A DNA stretch of 64,000 bases from positions 412,264 through 476,263 of the forward strand of contig VXAY01007405.1 in NCBI GenBank assembly GCA_013399855.1. The letters run 5' to 3'. A model generated the notes under the pieces. It searched no databases. It was not told the DNA's origin and saw only the letters and a list, made by a program, of their open reading frames with translations. How positions within the stretch are numbered: position 1 is the stretch's first letter; every line of letters starts with the position of its first letter. A program made the translations under genes and the position numbers. Positions 22,410 through 33,952 of the stretch are shown here, piece by piece. Source of the DNA: Oxyruncus cristatus (taxonomy: Eukaryota; Chordata; Aves; Passeriformes; Cotingidae).

Positions 22410-24429
22410 TGAGCACGAGTAGCCCCGTCCTCCTGTCCAGCCCCTGCCTTTCCTCCCAGCTCCCAGATGTTTTAATTTAATATGTTTTTTTTTTCAAAAT
22501 ACATATTTTAATGACTCTGGATTAAAAAAAAACCAAAAAACACAGAAACCAACAACCTATTTGCACCTGCATCATATAGAATTTCTTGGCAGTCCCTCCG
22601 TGGGTTTTTCCAGGATTCCTGCTCCTTCTATCACTTAAACCTATGGTTTGGAAGACTTTCCTCTTGTGCCTCCCGTTGTCTTCTAACTCAGGGCTGATAA
22701 AGGAGCACTTGGTGATGGAGCTGATCCTGAGCTGGCCACAGGAGGGGGAGAGAGATTTGGCAGCTCGAGGTGCTGAAAAGGCCGTGTCAAACATGAGGGT
22801 GCCTTCAGACACCAGGCATCGACTCTGGATCTGGGGCAGAAGCGGCTCTCCCCGAAGAGCCACAAGTTTTATCGGGTGGAGAGAGGGAGGGAGAGGAGGG
22901 AAGGCAGGACTTTACAGGGATCTCAAAGCTTTGTGCAATCCAGCCTGTCAGGAAGTTATAAATACTCGTTTGGGCTTCTTGAGCACCTCAAGTGCTTTGT
23001 TTCTGGAGTTGGAGCAGAGCTGGACGGGCACCAGGGGACACCAGCCCCGGGGCCCGTTGTCTCGTTCCCTCTCCGTGAGCATTCCAAGGTGAGGGAGAGC
23101 AGGACACACGGGGGGTGTTGCTGCAGTGGGTCTGAAAGGGAGGGGGAGAAATTCTGCCCGGCCTTTCCTGCTGGTTCAGTTATTCCTACAGGATCAGTTC
23201 TGAGGGTAACCCCGAGTTTTGAAATATTCTGCAGACCTTCACTGATTTTTTTAGGGTAGTTTTTTTTTCCTTCGTGCTTTACATGGATCTGAGCTGTGTG
23301 ATTTTAAGTGAATAAAGGTCCTGCCTTGGCTGGAGGGTTTTCTACCTTTTTGTTGTCCCTAAAAGGAGGAAGCTGCGCACTAATTATGGAGCAGGTGAAT
23401 TGGAAGTAAATAAAACCTGATAAATAAATAATTAAAAAAAAAATACTTAAAAAATAAATCAAAAAAATTGAAAGTTGACAAAACCACCCTGTCTTTTCAC
23501 TCTTTTTTCAGAAAATTGTTGTTCTGCCGGTCACCTGCCTTCCCTTAAAAAACCAAAACCCGAACCAAAACCCCAGCCAGAACTCTCAGGTAGGTTCTCT
23601 GAGTCTGGTTGCTTTGGAGGAGGGGTAGGATTCACACTCCAGCAGGCTGAGGACCTCAGGTTAAGGCCACAGCAAGTCCCAGTGAGCAATCAGTAGTCGA
23701 GGAGTGGAGGAATTGGGCTCGGTCTCCTTCAGTCTTCTTCTTTGAGGGATCCACGTTGATCCACTCGTGCAAACAACTCACAAAGCAACTTCTCTCTCGC
23801 TGTGCCAAATACACCACTCGATTCCTGTAAAACTCCTCGGGAGAGATCTCTGTCTGTTCCAGAAGGTCCCTGCTTGGATTCTGCTGCCAGAACCGTCACA
23901 GCTCCCTCAGTGCTAATGGCTGTCAGTGTCCCATGTGGATTCCACGGAGCAGGTTCGGAAAAGGAGGGAAAAAAATGTTGTGAAACTCCATCCCCCCCTT
24001 TCCCCACCGCTTTCACCCTCTGGTTTTCATCAAAACGTTGTTTTCGGTGGAAATCTTCTCCCAGCTGGAGTGTCACCTTCTGTTCAAATCCCTAAAATTA
24101 GCCGGAGAATCTTCTCTCACTTGCACAAATCCATGCTGTCTGCCTGCTGGCGATGATCCTCCTGGAGCAGGGGCGAGGATGGGCAGGTTTGCGAAACTCT
24201 CCGAAGATGGGGAGCCCGTCTTTTCATCCCAGGGCAGCTCCTCGTGCCCATGGATGAACGGGGAGAACACACGGGAAGGGCAGGAGGGTTGGACACGCTT
24301 CTCCCCACCAGCAGGACGTGCTGGGAATCCACCTAATCTACCTCATGGGGGCCTGATCCGGGTTTGTGGCTCTGAGGAACTGGCTCTGCACCTACCGGAG
24401 GCAATTAGAACCTTGCTGCTAATTACCAG
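22410..24429. other. Unique non-coding stretch, no gene seen
   Basis: T run at 22484-22494 opposite an A run at 22523-22532 (weak inverted arrangement). A-rich (AAATAA)-like tract at 23408-23470. ORFs to 168 codons (22586-23092, 24038-24520) lack domains, and the last crosses an N. Confidence 0.5.
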
Positions 24430-24468
24430 GGAATCACAGGATCAGGGGTTGGAAGGGACTTTAAAGCC
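24430..24468 (-). mobile_element. CR1 LINE tail, cut by N
   Basis: GGAATCACAGGATCAGG then GGTTGGAAGGGACTTTAAAG on the plus strand is the extreme 3' end of CR1 on the minus strand. It stops at the N at 24469. The same words begin again immediately after it, so this is probably the same insertion represented twice. Confidence 0.85.
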
Positions 24469-24469
24469 N
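24469..24469. other. Single-N assembly gap between duplicated flanks
   Basis: ACCAGGGAATCACAG precedes and follows the N (24425 and 24471), and both copies end in GGAAGGGACTTTAAAGCC. The right copy has an extra ATGGGTTGG stretch. This is a likely unmerged contig junction, or two alleles placed in series. Confidence 0.9.
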
Positions 24470-24477
24470 GACCAGGG

Positions 24478-24570
24478 AATCACAGAGTCAGGGGATGGGT
24501 TGGGTTGGAAGGGACTTTAAAGCCCATCCAGTTCCACCCTCTGTCCTGGGCAGGGACACCTTCCATTGAA
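24478..24570 (-). mobile_element. CR1 LINE, 3' end fragment (minus)
   Basis: GGGTTGGAAGGGACTTTAAA, GCCCATCCAGTTCCACCCTC and TGGGCAGGGACACCTTCCA. The copy is about 90 bases, with severe 5' truncation. Confidence 0.9.
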
Positions 24571-25788
24571 GTACCTCCTGTCACCCAAGTTCTCCTGTCC
24601 AGGGGTCCCACCCTCTCCTCCATATGTCCCATCCCCCTATTCCAGGGTTGTGGTGACCCCATCCCTGGGAAGGCTGATCCCAGTTAATGGGTCAGCAAAA
24701 AATGTTGGAATGTCTGGGGAAGCATTATCCTGGCAGAAGCAGGGTTGGCACAGGCAGGGGAAGGAGGATCAGGGGGGCACTGTAACACCAGCCACAAATT
24801 GTTGCTCCAGAGGGTTCCCGTTCCCTCTGGTTGTTCAGGACTGTGGGAATGCTGCCCAGCTCTTCTGTGTGGATACACCAGGCTGTCCCCAGCCACTGGC
24901 CTTTCTTAGGCACCTGAGTTCCCTTGAGTTGCTGCCTGTGCTCTGAGGGCATTTGGGTTTTCCTCCTGTTGCTGGAAATCACCATGGATTTTGTGAGTGG
25001 GAAGAGTGGGAATGGGAGAACTCACTGGAAAGTTACATTCATGTATTTGGGATTGGCCTTTCAGCCTTAATAAGATACTATTTACTGCAAATTAAACTTC
25101 CTCAGAAGTAGTGAAATCAGTATTTTCCCCTCTCAACTGTCAGGAATTTCCATCCCAGATCGGCTTCTTTCAACCGTAGAATTTGGTGCATAATTTCCAC
25201 TGATTTCTTGGGGAAAAAAAACACCCAGAAATACAAACCCCATTATCCTGCCAAGGGTATCCTACCTATCCAACTGCCTTTTCAAGGCGTGGTTGCAACT
25301 TCTGAATGTTTTCAGATGACCTTCCTGATGAGATCCACGTAGAACATCCCACACTGAATTCTCCGAGGAATCACTCTGGATTTGTCCCCGTAAGAGAGAC
25401 CAGGATCTCCCTTCCCTGTTTTTGTGCACGTGTGTAACGTTCTTCCACTAACTTTCAACCTCAGGCTTGTGACCTCGGAACACAAACTCCGAAATTAATG
25501 GGGTTTTTTTCCTCTTTTTTTTTTTCCCCGAGCCGGTTGCCTGCGTTCCTTCCAGCCGGTTGTCACGTGTCGCTTGAAAAATGAGCTCCTGGAGCCCCGA
25601 AACTTCGAAGAACGTTTTTTTTCTTCCTTCTGCTGCTCTCTTCTGCCTGAGAAATGACTTGCTGCCTCTCAGCCCTGGATGTACAGGAAGGTCTGCGGTG
25701 GATTTCTTCAGCTGGGCGCCGGGTTTTAGGGGTGCTGCCCTTTGTCACCGCTGGTGCTTTATTTAGCTGTTGATGGAGGTGAAGATTT
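24571..25788. other. Unique non-coding stretch, no gene seen
   Basis: Nothing recognised. Short T run at 25518-25528 and A run at 25214-25220. Confidence 0.5.
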
Positions 25789-26062
25789 CATGGAATCATA
25801 GGACCGTTAAGGCTGGAAAAGACCTCCAAGTTCATCAAGTTCAGCCTTCGGCCAATCCCGCCATGCCCAGTAAATCAGACCTTGGAGTGCCACATCCAGT
25901 TGTTCCTTGGGCACCTCCAGGGCTGGGGACAACACCACCTCCAGGGCAGCCCCTTCCCATGCCCAATCACCCTTTCCAGGAGGAAATTCCTCCTGATGTC
26001 CAACCTGAGCCTCTCCTGGCTCAGCTGGAGGCCATTTCCCCTTGTGCTGTTGTTAATTGTCT
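25789..26062 (-). mobile_element. CR1 LINE, 3' fragment of about 275 bp (minus)
   Basis: A different CR1 subfamily from most others here. Plus-strand words are TGGAATCATAGGACCGTTAA, GGCTGGAAAAGACCTCCAAG, CATCCAGTTGTTCCTTGGGC, ACCACCTCCAGGGCAGCCCC, TTTCCAGGAGGAAATTCCTC and CTGGAGGCCATTTCCCC. The GTTAAGGCTGGAAAAGACC tail marks it. Left tail intact, 5' truncated at right. Confidence 0.95.
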
Positions 26063-26356
26063 CTGAACCTGAATGGGGGAAAAAAAAGGCTCATTGTTGT
26101 AGTGCCAGCACAGATTTCCTGGGATCCAGCCAGAGCCAGCCTTCCATGGGCAGGATAGCTGGGAACAGTGGTGTATCCAGCCGGGAAGGGCTCAGGAGAG
26201 GGAAAGAGAGGGCAGGCAAGGAGCAGTTGGGGTGTATGATGTTCATTGTGGGGCTCATGGCTGCTGACAGAAAGCAGCTCCTGTAGAATACTGGAATGTT
26301 GGTCTCCCAGCTGGATTTGCATCATGGACCATGTCAATCCCTCTCTAGAAGAGTGT
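26063..26356. other. Unique spacer between two CR1 copies
   Basis: No element recognised. Short A run at 26080-26086. Confidence 0.5.
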
Positions 26357-26602
26357 CATGGAATCATGGAATGGTTTGGGTTGGAAGGGACCCTAAAAAT
26401 CACCTGGTTCCCCCCCCCTGCCATGGGCAGGGACACCTCCCACTAGTCCAGGTTGCTCCAATCTGGCCTTGGACACTTCCAGGGATCCAGGGGCAGCCAC
26501 AGCTTCTCTGGGAATTCCATCCCAGCCCCTCCCCACCCTCACAGAGAGGAATTCCTTCCCAATATCCCCCCTTACCCCGCTCTCCTGCAGTTCAAAGCCA
26601 CT
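26357..26602 (-). mobile_element. CR1 LINE, 3' fragment of about 245 bp (minus)
   Basis: Intact tail on the left (CATGGAATCATGGAATGG), then GTTTGGGTTGGAAGGGACCC, CCATGGGCAGGGACACCTCC, GCTCCAATCTGGCCTTGG, CCAGGGATCCAGGGGCAGCC, GGGAATTCCATCCCAGCC and GCAGTTCAAAGCCACTAAAG. Close in order and wording to the copies at 10868 and 30467. Confidence 0.96.
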
Positions 26603-27689
26603 AAAGGCAGTTTAAGGAATTTCTTCCTATAAATTCGACGGTATCTCACTGTTATTCGGGAAATCACAAATCATGTGGTCACTGAAGAGTTCCCAAACCT
26701 TTTCATGGGTCTGGACACTGGACCTGCCATCCTGGTGACAGGATCTGGGGTTTTTCCTGCCCTTCCACTTGGCTGGAACACCCCAACCTCCTCCTGGGGT
26801 TCCACAGCTGCCTCCCATCACCCCAGGCCTCAACTTCCCTGAGTTTTCCTCGTGTGCTGGTCCTGAAACACTCTGGGACTCCATTAGGGATAAAAAAACC
26901 AACAACAGCAACAACAAAAAAAAAGATTGATGTTCTTTTAATGGAAAACCTGGGAGCTAAGTTTTACTTCCAAAGTGAAAAATCTGGCTGGAGTTGAAGC
27001 TGTCCCAGGCAGCCCCTCTGCCTTTCCTTGAAGGGAACCAGTTTATCAGCAGGGCAGGTGTTTTTCAGCGGATTTCACTCCGAAAATCATTACTCGTGAC
27101 TGGAAACCTTGTTCCCGTGGTTTAAATTTTCCCCCTCCCTCTCAGTTTCCGAAGCCAAGCAGCCAAATGTCGGGAATTACTGGCCTCTCAAAGGTTTTCA
27201 AACGGCTTCCACGTTTTCTTTTGGAACACTTTGCGTTTGGCTGATGACTTTTTAGGAGGAATTCTTGGACGTTTTTCGCCCCCCGCCTCCTTTTCTCTTT
27301 GCGTTTATGAGAACCAGCTTTGCTGCCCTGGGGGAAAGGAGGCGTTGGTGTGGGGGTGAGGAAAGCGAGGCTGGGAAGCAGGAGGTGAATTTATCCTGAC
27401 TTTATCTTCGTTCCCTTCTTCCCAGTTCAGTTCTGCCCCGGCCTCTCCCCGGCCAGCTGGTTCGAATCATTTCGGGAGAACGCTATTTATTAAGTGCCTG
27501 TTCCAGGCAGTGTCAAACCCTTCAGCTCCTTCCCTGTTCTCCACTGTGAGCAGGAACATCAGTAGCCCAGGTGGGCTTTGAAGAGCTTTGGAAAGTAGGT
27601 AGGTGAGAATCTATTTATTACTCACCGCAGCTCTCAGTAGACAGAGACTCCAATTAAAGCCGGGAGCTGACACACTTTGCCGAGCCCTT
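26603..27689. other. Unique non-coding stretch, no gene seen
   Basis: A-rich run at 26891-26922. No element or coding feature recognised. Confidence 0.5.
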
Positions 27690-28395
27690 CATAGAATCAC
27701 AGAATCACAGAATCAGACAGGTTGGAAAGGACCTCTGAGATCATCAAGTCCAACCCCTGATCCAACCCCACCGCGGTTACTGGACTATGGCACTCAGTGC
27801 CACGTCCAGCCTCATCTTAAACACCTCCAGGGACGGAGAATCCACCACTTCCCTGGGCAGCCCATTCCAATGGCTGATTACCCTCTCTGGAAAGAATTTC
27901 TTCCCAATATCTCACCTAAACCTCCCCTGGCACAGCTTAAGGTTGAGCCCTCTTGTCTTCCTGAGAGTTGCCTGGGAGAAGAGACCAACCCCCACCTGGC
28001 TCCCCCCTCCTGTCAGGGAGTTGTAGAGAGCGATGAGGTCTCCCCTGAGCCTCCTCTTCTCCAGGCTCAACAACCCCAGCTCCCTCAGCCTCTCCTCACA
28101 GGGCTTGTGTTCAGGTCCCTTCCCCAGCCTGGTTGCTCTTCTCTGGCCCTGCTCCAGCCCCTCCATGTCCTTCCTGAGCTGAGGGGCCCAGAGCTGGACA
28201 CAGCACTCCAGGGGTGGCCTCACCAGTGCTGAGTCCAGGGGCAGAATCACTTCCCTGCTCCTGCTGCCACACTGTTCCTGATCCAGGCCAGGATCCATTG
28301 GCCTTCTCGGCCCCCTGGGCACACTCTGGCTCATGTTCAGCTCCCTGTCAATCAGCACCCCCAGGTCCCTTCCTGCCCTTTCCCTTTCCAAGCGG
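27690..28395 (-). mobile_element. CR1 LINE, longest copy: 3' UTR plus ORF2 C-terminal part
   Basis: CR1 is a non-LTR retrotransposon that copies itself by target-primed reverse transcription, usually leaving 5'-truncated copies ending in octamer repeats. Here the left edge has the tail (ATAGAATCACAGAATCACAG). The minus strand then runs through the 3' UTR (GGCACTCAGTGCC type) into ORF2. The minus reading frame from about 28418 to 27912 still shows the C-terminal landmarks RDLGVLIDRELNMSQS, SREVILPL, ALVRPPLECCVQLW, ERLRELGLLSLEKRRLRGDL and LYNSLTGG. Small deletions relative to the usual ORF2 are seen between these motifs (the LxNMSQ to SREV spacing is short). The copy is truncated well inside ORF2, so it has no RT catalytic core and cannot mobilise itself. 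Confidence 0.97.
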
Positions 28396-28562
28396 AGGAT
28401 GCAAAAGGAGGGAATCAAAAATTAAATAAAATAAGCCAAGCTTCCCTGCCTCCTCTTACCCGCAGTCTGGAACTGGAATCCCTCCGTGCTTTGGCTCCTC
28501 TCCCTTCCCTTGCTGCGCGCCTGGGTGTGAAAAGCTTGTTTGGTTGAGCTTCCAAAGCTCAG
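28396..28562. other. Short unique spacer
   Basis: No element recognised between the CR1 5' truncation point and the tandem duplication. Confidence 0.5.
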
Positions 28563-29337
28563 GGATGGGCCAGTGGACAACCTTCAACTTCATTTATTGT
28601 AAGACTTCACCCCCCTTCATCCTTGAAAATGCAATGATTGACATTATTGTCACTTCAGACCAAAATCAGATTGACGGTGTTTGGTTGAAGAGGATCAGAG
28701 CACTTTTGGTGCTCTTGCTTAGTCAATACTTGTATTCAAATCCGCAAAAGAAGCCCAAAATATCAAAAAGCAAATTATTTGTTGCAATAGAGAACAACAA
28801 ATACGCTGAAGGGTGTGAGGAAAGTAAAAATATCAATAAGAAATTGCTGATTTTCCTTGTCTCTGCTGAGATCTAACCCAGAGAGCACAGGATCTGATGG
28901 GGAATTCCTGCTTTCCTTCTCCAGAACTCCAATTCAGTCCATGGGCCAGTGGATAACCTTCAGCTTAATTTATTACAAGGCTTCACACCCTTTATCCTTG
29001 AGCCTGAAGTAAATAAATTTACACCCTGAAACTCCAATAACTGACATTATTGTAACTTCAGACCAAAATCAGGTTTACAGTGTTTTGGTTGAAGAGCATC
29101 AAATCACTTTTGGTGCTCTTGCTTAGTCAATACTTGTATTCAAATCCGCAAAAGAAGCCCAAAATATCAAAAAGCAAATTATTTGTTGCAATAGAGAACA
29201 ACAAATACGCTGAAGGGTGTGAGGAAAGTAAAAATATCAATAAGAAATTGCTGATTTTCCTTGTCTCTGCTGAGATCTAACCCAGAGAGCACAGGATCTG
29301 ATGGGGAATTCCTGCTTTCCTTCTCCAGAACTCCAAT
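28563..29337. repeat. Tandem duplication, about 370-400 bp units, with a 233-bp identical part
   Basis: Copy 1 spans about 28563-28933 and copy 2 about 28939-29337. In the 5' part (28563-28700 versus 28939-29104) the copies differ at many positions, and copy 2 has an extra stretch of about 28-30 bases near 29000-29030. From CACTTTTGGTGCTC onward (28701-28933 versus 29105-29337, offset 404) I find no difference over 233 bases. A 57-codon shared C-terminus of two small plus ORFs lies in the identical part. The frame is open in both copies because the sequence is identical, not because coding is shown. Confidence 0.95.
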
Positions 29338-29982
29338 ATTAGCCCAAGGTAGTTGCTGGTCTCTCATTTAAAACAACCTGATTGGGAGAAATAAGGGGTT
29401 TTTTTTTAATATATATTATTGTTTTGTGTAAAGAGATATAATTGGAATGTCAATCTTTGCCATATCTGCTGTCCTGCTAAGGCTGGTTAAATACAGGAGG
29501 TTTTTTTCGTGCTCATTCCTACTGAAACTTTGATTTATTTTTTTTTTTCCCTACAGCTTTTCAACCTCTATTAAATCGCTTCGAAAACAAAGCAGAAAAA
29601 AAAACCAAAACAAAACCACCAAACCAAAACAAAACGGGGAATAAAAAAAAGCAAATGGAGAAACAAAAAGGAAAAAAAAAATCCAGCTCTGGATGTTCTC
29701 CAGCAAACTCTTCTTGAATGAAAATTGTGCTCTGTCTTCAGTTTAACGTTGGCTCCAAGGGAGATAAATCAGAGCATTTGGTTCCACTGCAGAAATCTTT
29801 AACTTCCACTTAAATCTTTAACTGGAAAGGAGAGGGGTGGGGGGTGAAAAAAATAAACCCAAGGAAAAGAATTATCCCCATCGTTTGCGTTTATGTGGCA
29901 GCTCAGCAGGAATTTGTTTGGTAAAGCACAAAGTGCAGCTGCTGGTGCTTGAGGAGGAAAAACTCTGCATGTTTGGTCTTAA
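29338..29982. other. A-rich unique stretch, no gene seen
   Basis: T runs at 29398-29408 and 29538-29549. An A-rich AAAACC/AAAAC tract at 29583-29685 is low complexity. Nothing else recognised. Confidence 0.6.
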
Positions 29983-29987
29983 TTTTG

Positions 29988-30018
<31 letters not shown>

Positions 30019-30077
30019 TGTTTGTTTGTTTTTTTGGTTTGGTTTTTTTTTATTATTATTATTTTTTTTTTTTTTTG
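29983..30077. repeat. (TTTTG)n array grading into T-rich and ATT repeats
   Basis: About seven TTTTG units, then TTTG units, GGTTTGG, ATTATTATT and a T run. The plus strand is nearly free of C and A except in the ATT part. Confidence 0.95.
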
Positions 30078-30466
30078 GAAAACCTGTAAATTCTTTGCAT
30101 TAAGCCCCACTCCTGGCTGCAAAATAGTCTGTGTATCTTCCTTCCTCCTCCCTCCCTCCAGCTCCTCCAAAGAGCCATTTCCTCAATTAAAAATAAATTC
30201 CAGGTATCGCATCCCAAGATTTCTTGAAGTGTTTTCCCACACCTGCGTTTTGCTCCGTGTGGTGTTCAAATGCCATTTTTAAGGAGTCCTTGGCTCAGGA
30301 TTTGAAGCTTTGAAATGCTTCGAATTCAGCTACAGGGTTTTTGGGTTTGTTTTTGGGGTTTTTTTTTGCCATTATCACTCTGCTTCTGTGAAATAAACAC
30401 GGAAAAACGGGGAAAGCTGTGGGAAGAGTGGCGAAAAAAAAATACAAGGGTGATGGGAAAAAAGAG
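30078..30466. other. Unique non-coding stretch, no gene seen
   Basis: T runs near 30357-30367. Nothing recognised. Confidence 0.5.
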
Positions 30467-30685
30467 TCCTGGAATGGTTTGGGTTGGAAGGGACCTTAAA
30501 ACTCACCCACCCCCTGCCATGGGCAGGGACACCTTCCACCAGCCCAGGGTGCTCCAACCTGGCCTTGGACACTTCCAGGGATCCAGGGGCAGCCACAGCC
30601 TCTCTGGGAATTCCATCCCTGCCCCTCCCCACCCTCAGAGGGAAGAATTCTATCCATATATCCGACCTCAGTTTTCCTTCTTTCC
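30467..30685 (-). mobile_element. CR1 LINE, 3' fragment of about 220 bp (minus)
   Basis: TCCTGGAATGGTTTGGGTTG, AGGGACCTTAAAACTCACCC, GCCATGGGCAGGGACACC, CCTTGGACACTTCCAGGG, GGGAATTCCATCCCTGCCC and CTCAGTTTTCCTTCTTTCC. The stretch between GACCTTAAAA and CCCCCTGCC is about ten bases shorter than in sister copies. The right end decays around 30660-30685. Confidence 0.95.
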
Positions 30686-33600
30686 AACGAATTCACACAC
30701 AGACTGTTACAGGAACGGAGGGAAACCGGTTGGCCAATTTGATTTTACTTTTTTTTTTTTTTAGGCTTTTGAACAACTTTGGACGCTTCACGTCAGTGTG
30801 GGTGATATTTGGGGATAATTATCCTTTAAAATCGGATTGGAGACAATTTGTAAGTGGGGTAGAGGTTGGCTGCCCTGGAGCCACTGAGGCTGCAGCCTCG
30901 GGGGTTAAACTCCAACCACTTCGTTTTGCAGAATCAGGTGCAATGTGATTTTTAGGAGTTGAAAAAGGCCTCTGGAACTCCCAGCAACTTCTGCAAGGGT
31001 TGAAAACGAGCCCAGGGACTCCTCGCTGGAACGTCTCCCTCTGACAGGTCCCTGTTTGAGCAGCGTTTGAGGGCCAAACATTTCTCTGCAGCCCACTTGA
31101 TTTTGGTTTGGTTTCTGTTCGCCGAGGGGGAGCTGGTGTGGTCCAGCACCACAATATATTAAAATTATTTAAACCCACCAGCAGTCTGAGAGGACTTGCC
31201 CGCTCACACCCATCTCCTCCACTTGACATTTCTGCAATCTCGTGTCATTCTGCAGCACATCCTCTTCAGATTAACAGCAATTCATCATTAATCCATTTGA
31301 ATAATACTTTCCCTTTTTTTTTCCTTTCCTTTTTTTTTTTTTCTTTCCTTTTTTTTTTTTTTTTTTTTAAGGGAAAGAGACAGAAAACATCTGCATATTG
31401 AGTAATATTAGCTCAGTTTGTGTCTCAAGTGAGCCTAACTGACAACCCTCATTTGTTATGGCTGTGTGGGCTTAATTGGGTTGACGCAGGATTTGGACTT
31501 TCAAGGAAGGAGAAGCAGCTTGAAGATCTTTGCAGACAGGAAGAAAAAAAAAAACAACAAAACAAAACACAACAAAACGCTTTCAGAGAGGGAAAGAGCA
31601 GGGGGAGGAGGGAGTAGAAGGGGAAACGTGTAAAATCAGGACGCTGAGATGCTCAGGGAAGGCCCAAACCTTGCCGAGGTGTTTCCATAAGGCTGCTTGA
31701 AGGAGGGGTTAGTTATTGAGCCATATGGTTTGTGTTACAGCTCCCATCTTTTGTTTCCTGCTTATGCTGTCAGGCATTAATGTGATTGTTTTGATTCTTA
31801 ATGTCTTAATGCATCATTCCTCCTGCTGCATTAGGCTAATAACTCTGCTCCTCTTAAGGGCAGCCTTGCCATTCATTACCCTCCCTGTTCTGGCTGACCA
31901 GATTCCTGCCTGGAATGAGGGACTCAGAAGCTCCCTGCCTGTTCCAGCATTTCTGGAGCCACACGGAGGAAACCTGAAGTGCACTAAAAGCTGCTGCTTC
32001 CCCTGTGCTGGTGACAGGCATGTTGTGCCCATTTTAGCCTCCCCTCCCACCCAGAAAAAAAAAAAGGCAGATTAAAAATCCTCTGCTCGCAGTGAACGTG
32101 ATTTGAGTTCTCTGCCTCAGCTCCGGACGAGGTTTCGGGTAATTTCTTCAACAGCCTTCAGGAAAATGACGTGTTTAATTGTAATTTCTTACTGTGAGGG
32201 GCAGTGTTTGCACCTGTGTGTCTGCAGTGCATGGTTTTATATTAAAATGCATCTTCTATTCACTGATGCAGGTCACTTTTGGGGTGGATCACGGGAGTAC
32301 CAACCCAGGTGATTCTGAGCTGCTGCTGTCGAGAAGCTCTGAAGTCAATGTGCTCCATTAAGCTTGATTTTAAAGAGCATTTACAAGGCTTTCCAGCACT
32401 TTCCCCACATGAGAGCTGGAATTTCCAGTGGAATGGTCATCCCCGAGGCTGGGAATTGTCCATGTTGGTCACCCTCCACGATATAAGACTTTCAGAATAT
32501 CCCAGCAGAGTAAACTGGGGGCTTCGGTGGAGCTGATTTCCTGAGGAAGAGGTTATTATTTTTTTTTTTGGTGTTCTAATAAACCAGAACAGCAGTGAAA
32601 CAGGCAGCTTTATTTCCCAGGGTCTGCTGGGAAGGCTCAACCTTGAAATGGTAAAGTTCTGATGAGTTATAGGAGGTTAAGTTCGAATTCACGTACACGT
32701 GGACAGAGCACCCAGGCAAACCAGACACCAACAAAACGTTAAACATAAAATCATAAAGCGTCCCTGGCAGCTGACAAAAAAACCCAGCAGATTTTCTTCA
32801 GAGCCCGTTTTTGGACACGTTTTCCTAATGGGGTTATTCCCATTCCTCTTTCTTTGTGAAACCCACCCTGCAGTAACACCCCGTTCCCGGCGCAGCGAAC
32901 GGGGCCGAGGATCACACGTGAGCTCCGTAAGTCACCGAGGAGCCCAGTGGGACGGAAAGTGGCTCGTCAACGGGAGATTGCTGTCGTTCCACGGCCACCC
33001 CGATTCCCACAGCAGGAGCAGCAAGGGTGGGAAGGAGGATGAAAGGTGTGACGAGCTGCTCACAACATTAAAATGGCCCCGTGTCCACTGGGGAGTCTGT
33101 TCTGTATTCAACGTGTCACCGAAACGCCCCTGTGATGGGATTGCACTTGAGGAGGTGTCAGTGTGAAAGACAAGGCAATGATTTGAGCACAGGATATGCC
33201 CAGCTGTGTTGTCACCCAGGCTGCAATTTAAATACACAGCAGCTCCCAGGCCGGGAAGAGCCAGGGCTGGAGCTTGATGTGGGAGAAGCGTTTTGCCAGG
33301 GAAATCATCGTTGGGTTTGGGGTGTTTTGGGGCAGAGGGTGCTGAGGATTTTTGCCCTTTTTTCCCCCCCACTCACAACGTATCCCTAAACAAACTGGGG
33401 GTGTGAGGAGCAGGAGTACAACAAGAGAGACTTGAAGGACTGAGCCTGTGGAACAGGAGGTGAGCCTGGGGCACAGAACCCAACACGCTGCTGGGCTCAG
33501 CCACTGCGTGTGCTCAGTTCAAAGACAACAAAAAGTGGATTCCCGTGTTGTGCTGCCTCGGAGCTGATGTTTCCTGCTGCTTGGCAGGACATATTCTGAG

Positions 33601-33904
33601 TCCTTTCCTACAGAGCAGGGGAGGTGGAAATGCTTTCAGGGTGGAGAAGTCATTGAGGACAACCCACGGTGCCTCCTACCCCTCGAGCCTGGCTTTACAA
33701 CCCAGCCCTCCTCTCCCAGGGGATGATGCTTGTGTTGATCTCAGGTGTGGTTATTGGAAAACCGGGACGTGTAAGGGGGAAAAAAAATTCACCAATGCTG
33801 AAAAAGTATCTCTGGGTGGGTTTCGTTTTTTTTTTTCCCCCCCGACCCCAATGGAAATAATTCAGGAAATTCCAATGTGACACCGAAATTTTCTCTGCAA
33901 AGCA
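30686..33904. other. Unique non-coding stretch, no gene seen; some AT-rich blocks
   Basis: T/C-rich low complexity at 31311-31370. AT-rich, CpG-poor blocks at 31375-31500 and 31735-31870 carry several ATTA/TAAT words and are candidates for constrained non-coding DNA. A moderately CpG-containing part is at 32870-33010. A 155-codon ORF (32699-33166) and antisense ORFs have no domain. Confidence 0.5.
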
Positions 33905-33952
33905 GGTGGATAGGAAGGTGGATAGGAAGGTGGATAGGAAGGTGAATAGGAA
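33905..33952. repeat. 12-bp minisatellite, four units
   Basis: GGTGGATAGGAA repeats at 33905, 33917, 33929 and 33941, and the last unit has GGTGAATAGGAA. Being a multiple of three, it keeps an open frame on the minus strand with repeating FLST residues. Confidence 0.97.

Noticed and set aside
28544..29280. Two small ORFs sharing an identical C-terminus
   Set aside because: The identity is at the DNA level over a larger duplicated block that includes non-coding sequence. Nothing indicates selection on protein.
32699..33166. 155-codon ORF as a possible gene
   Set aside because: No recognised motif, no splice context, and antisense ORFs of similar length exist.
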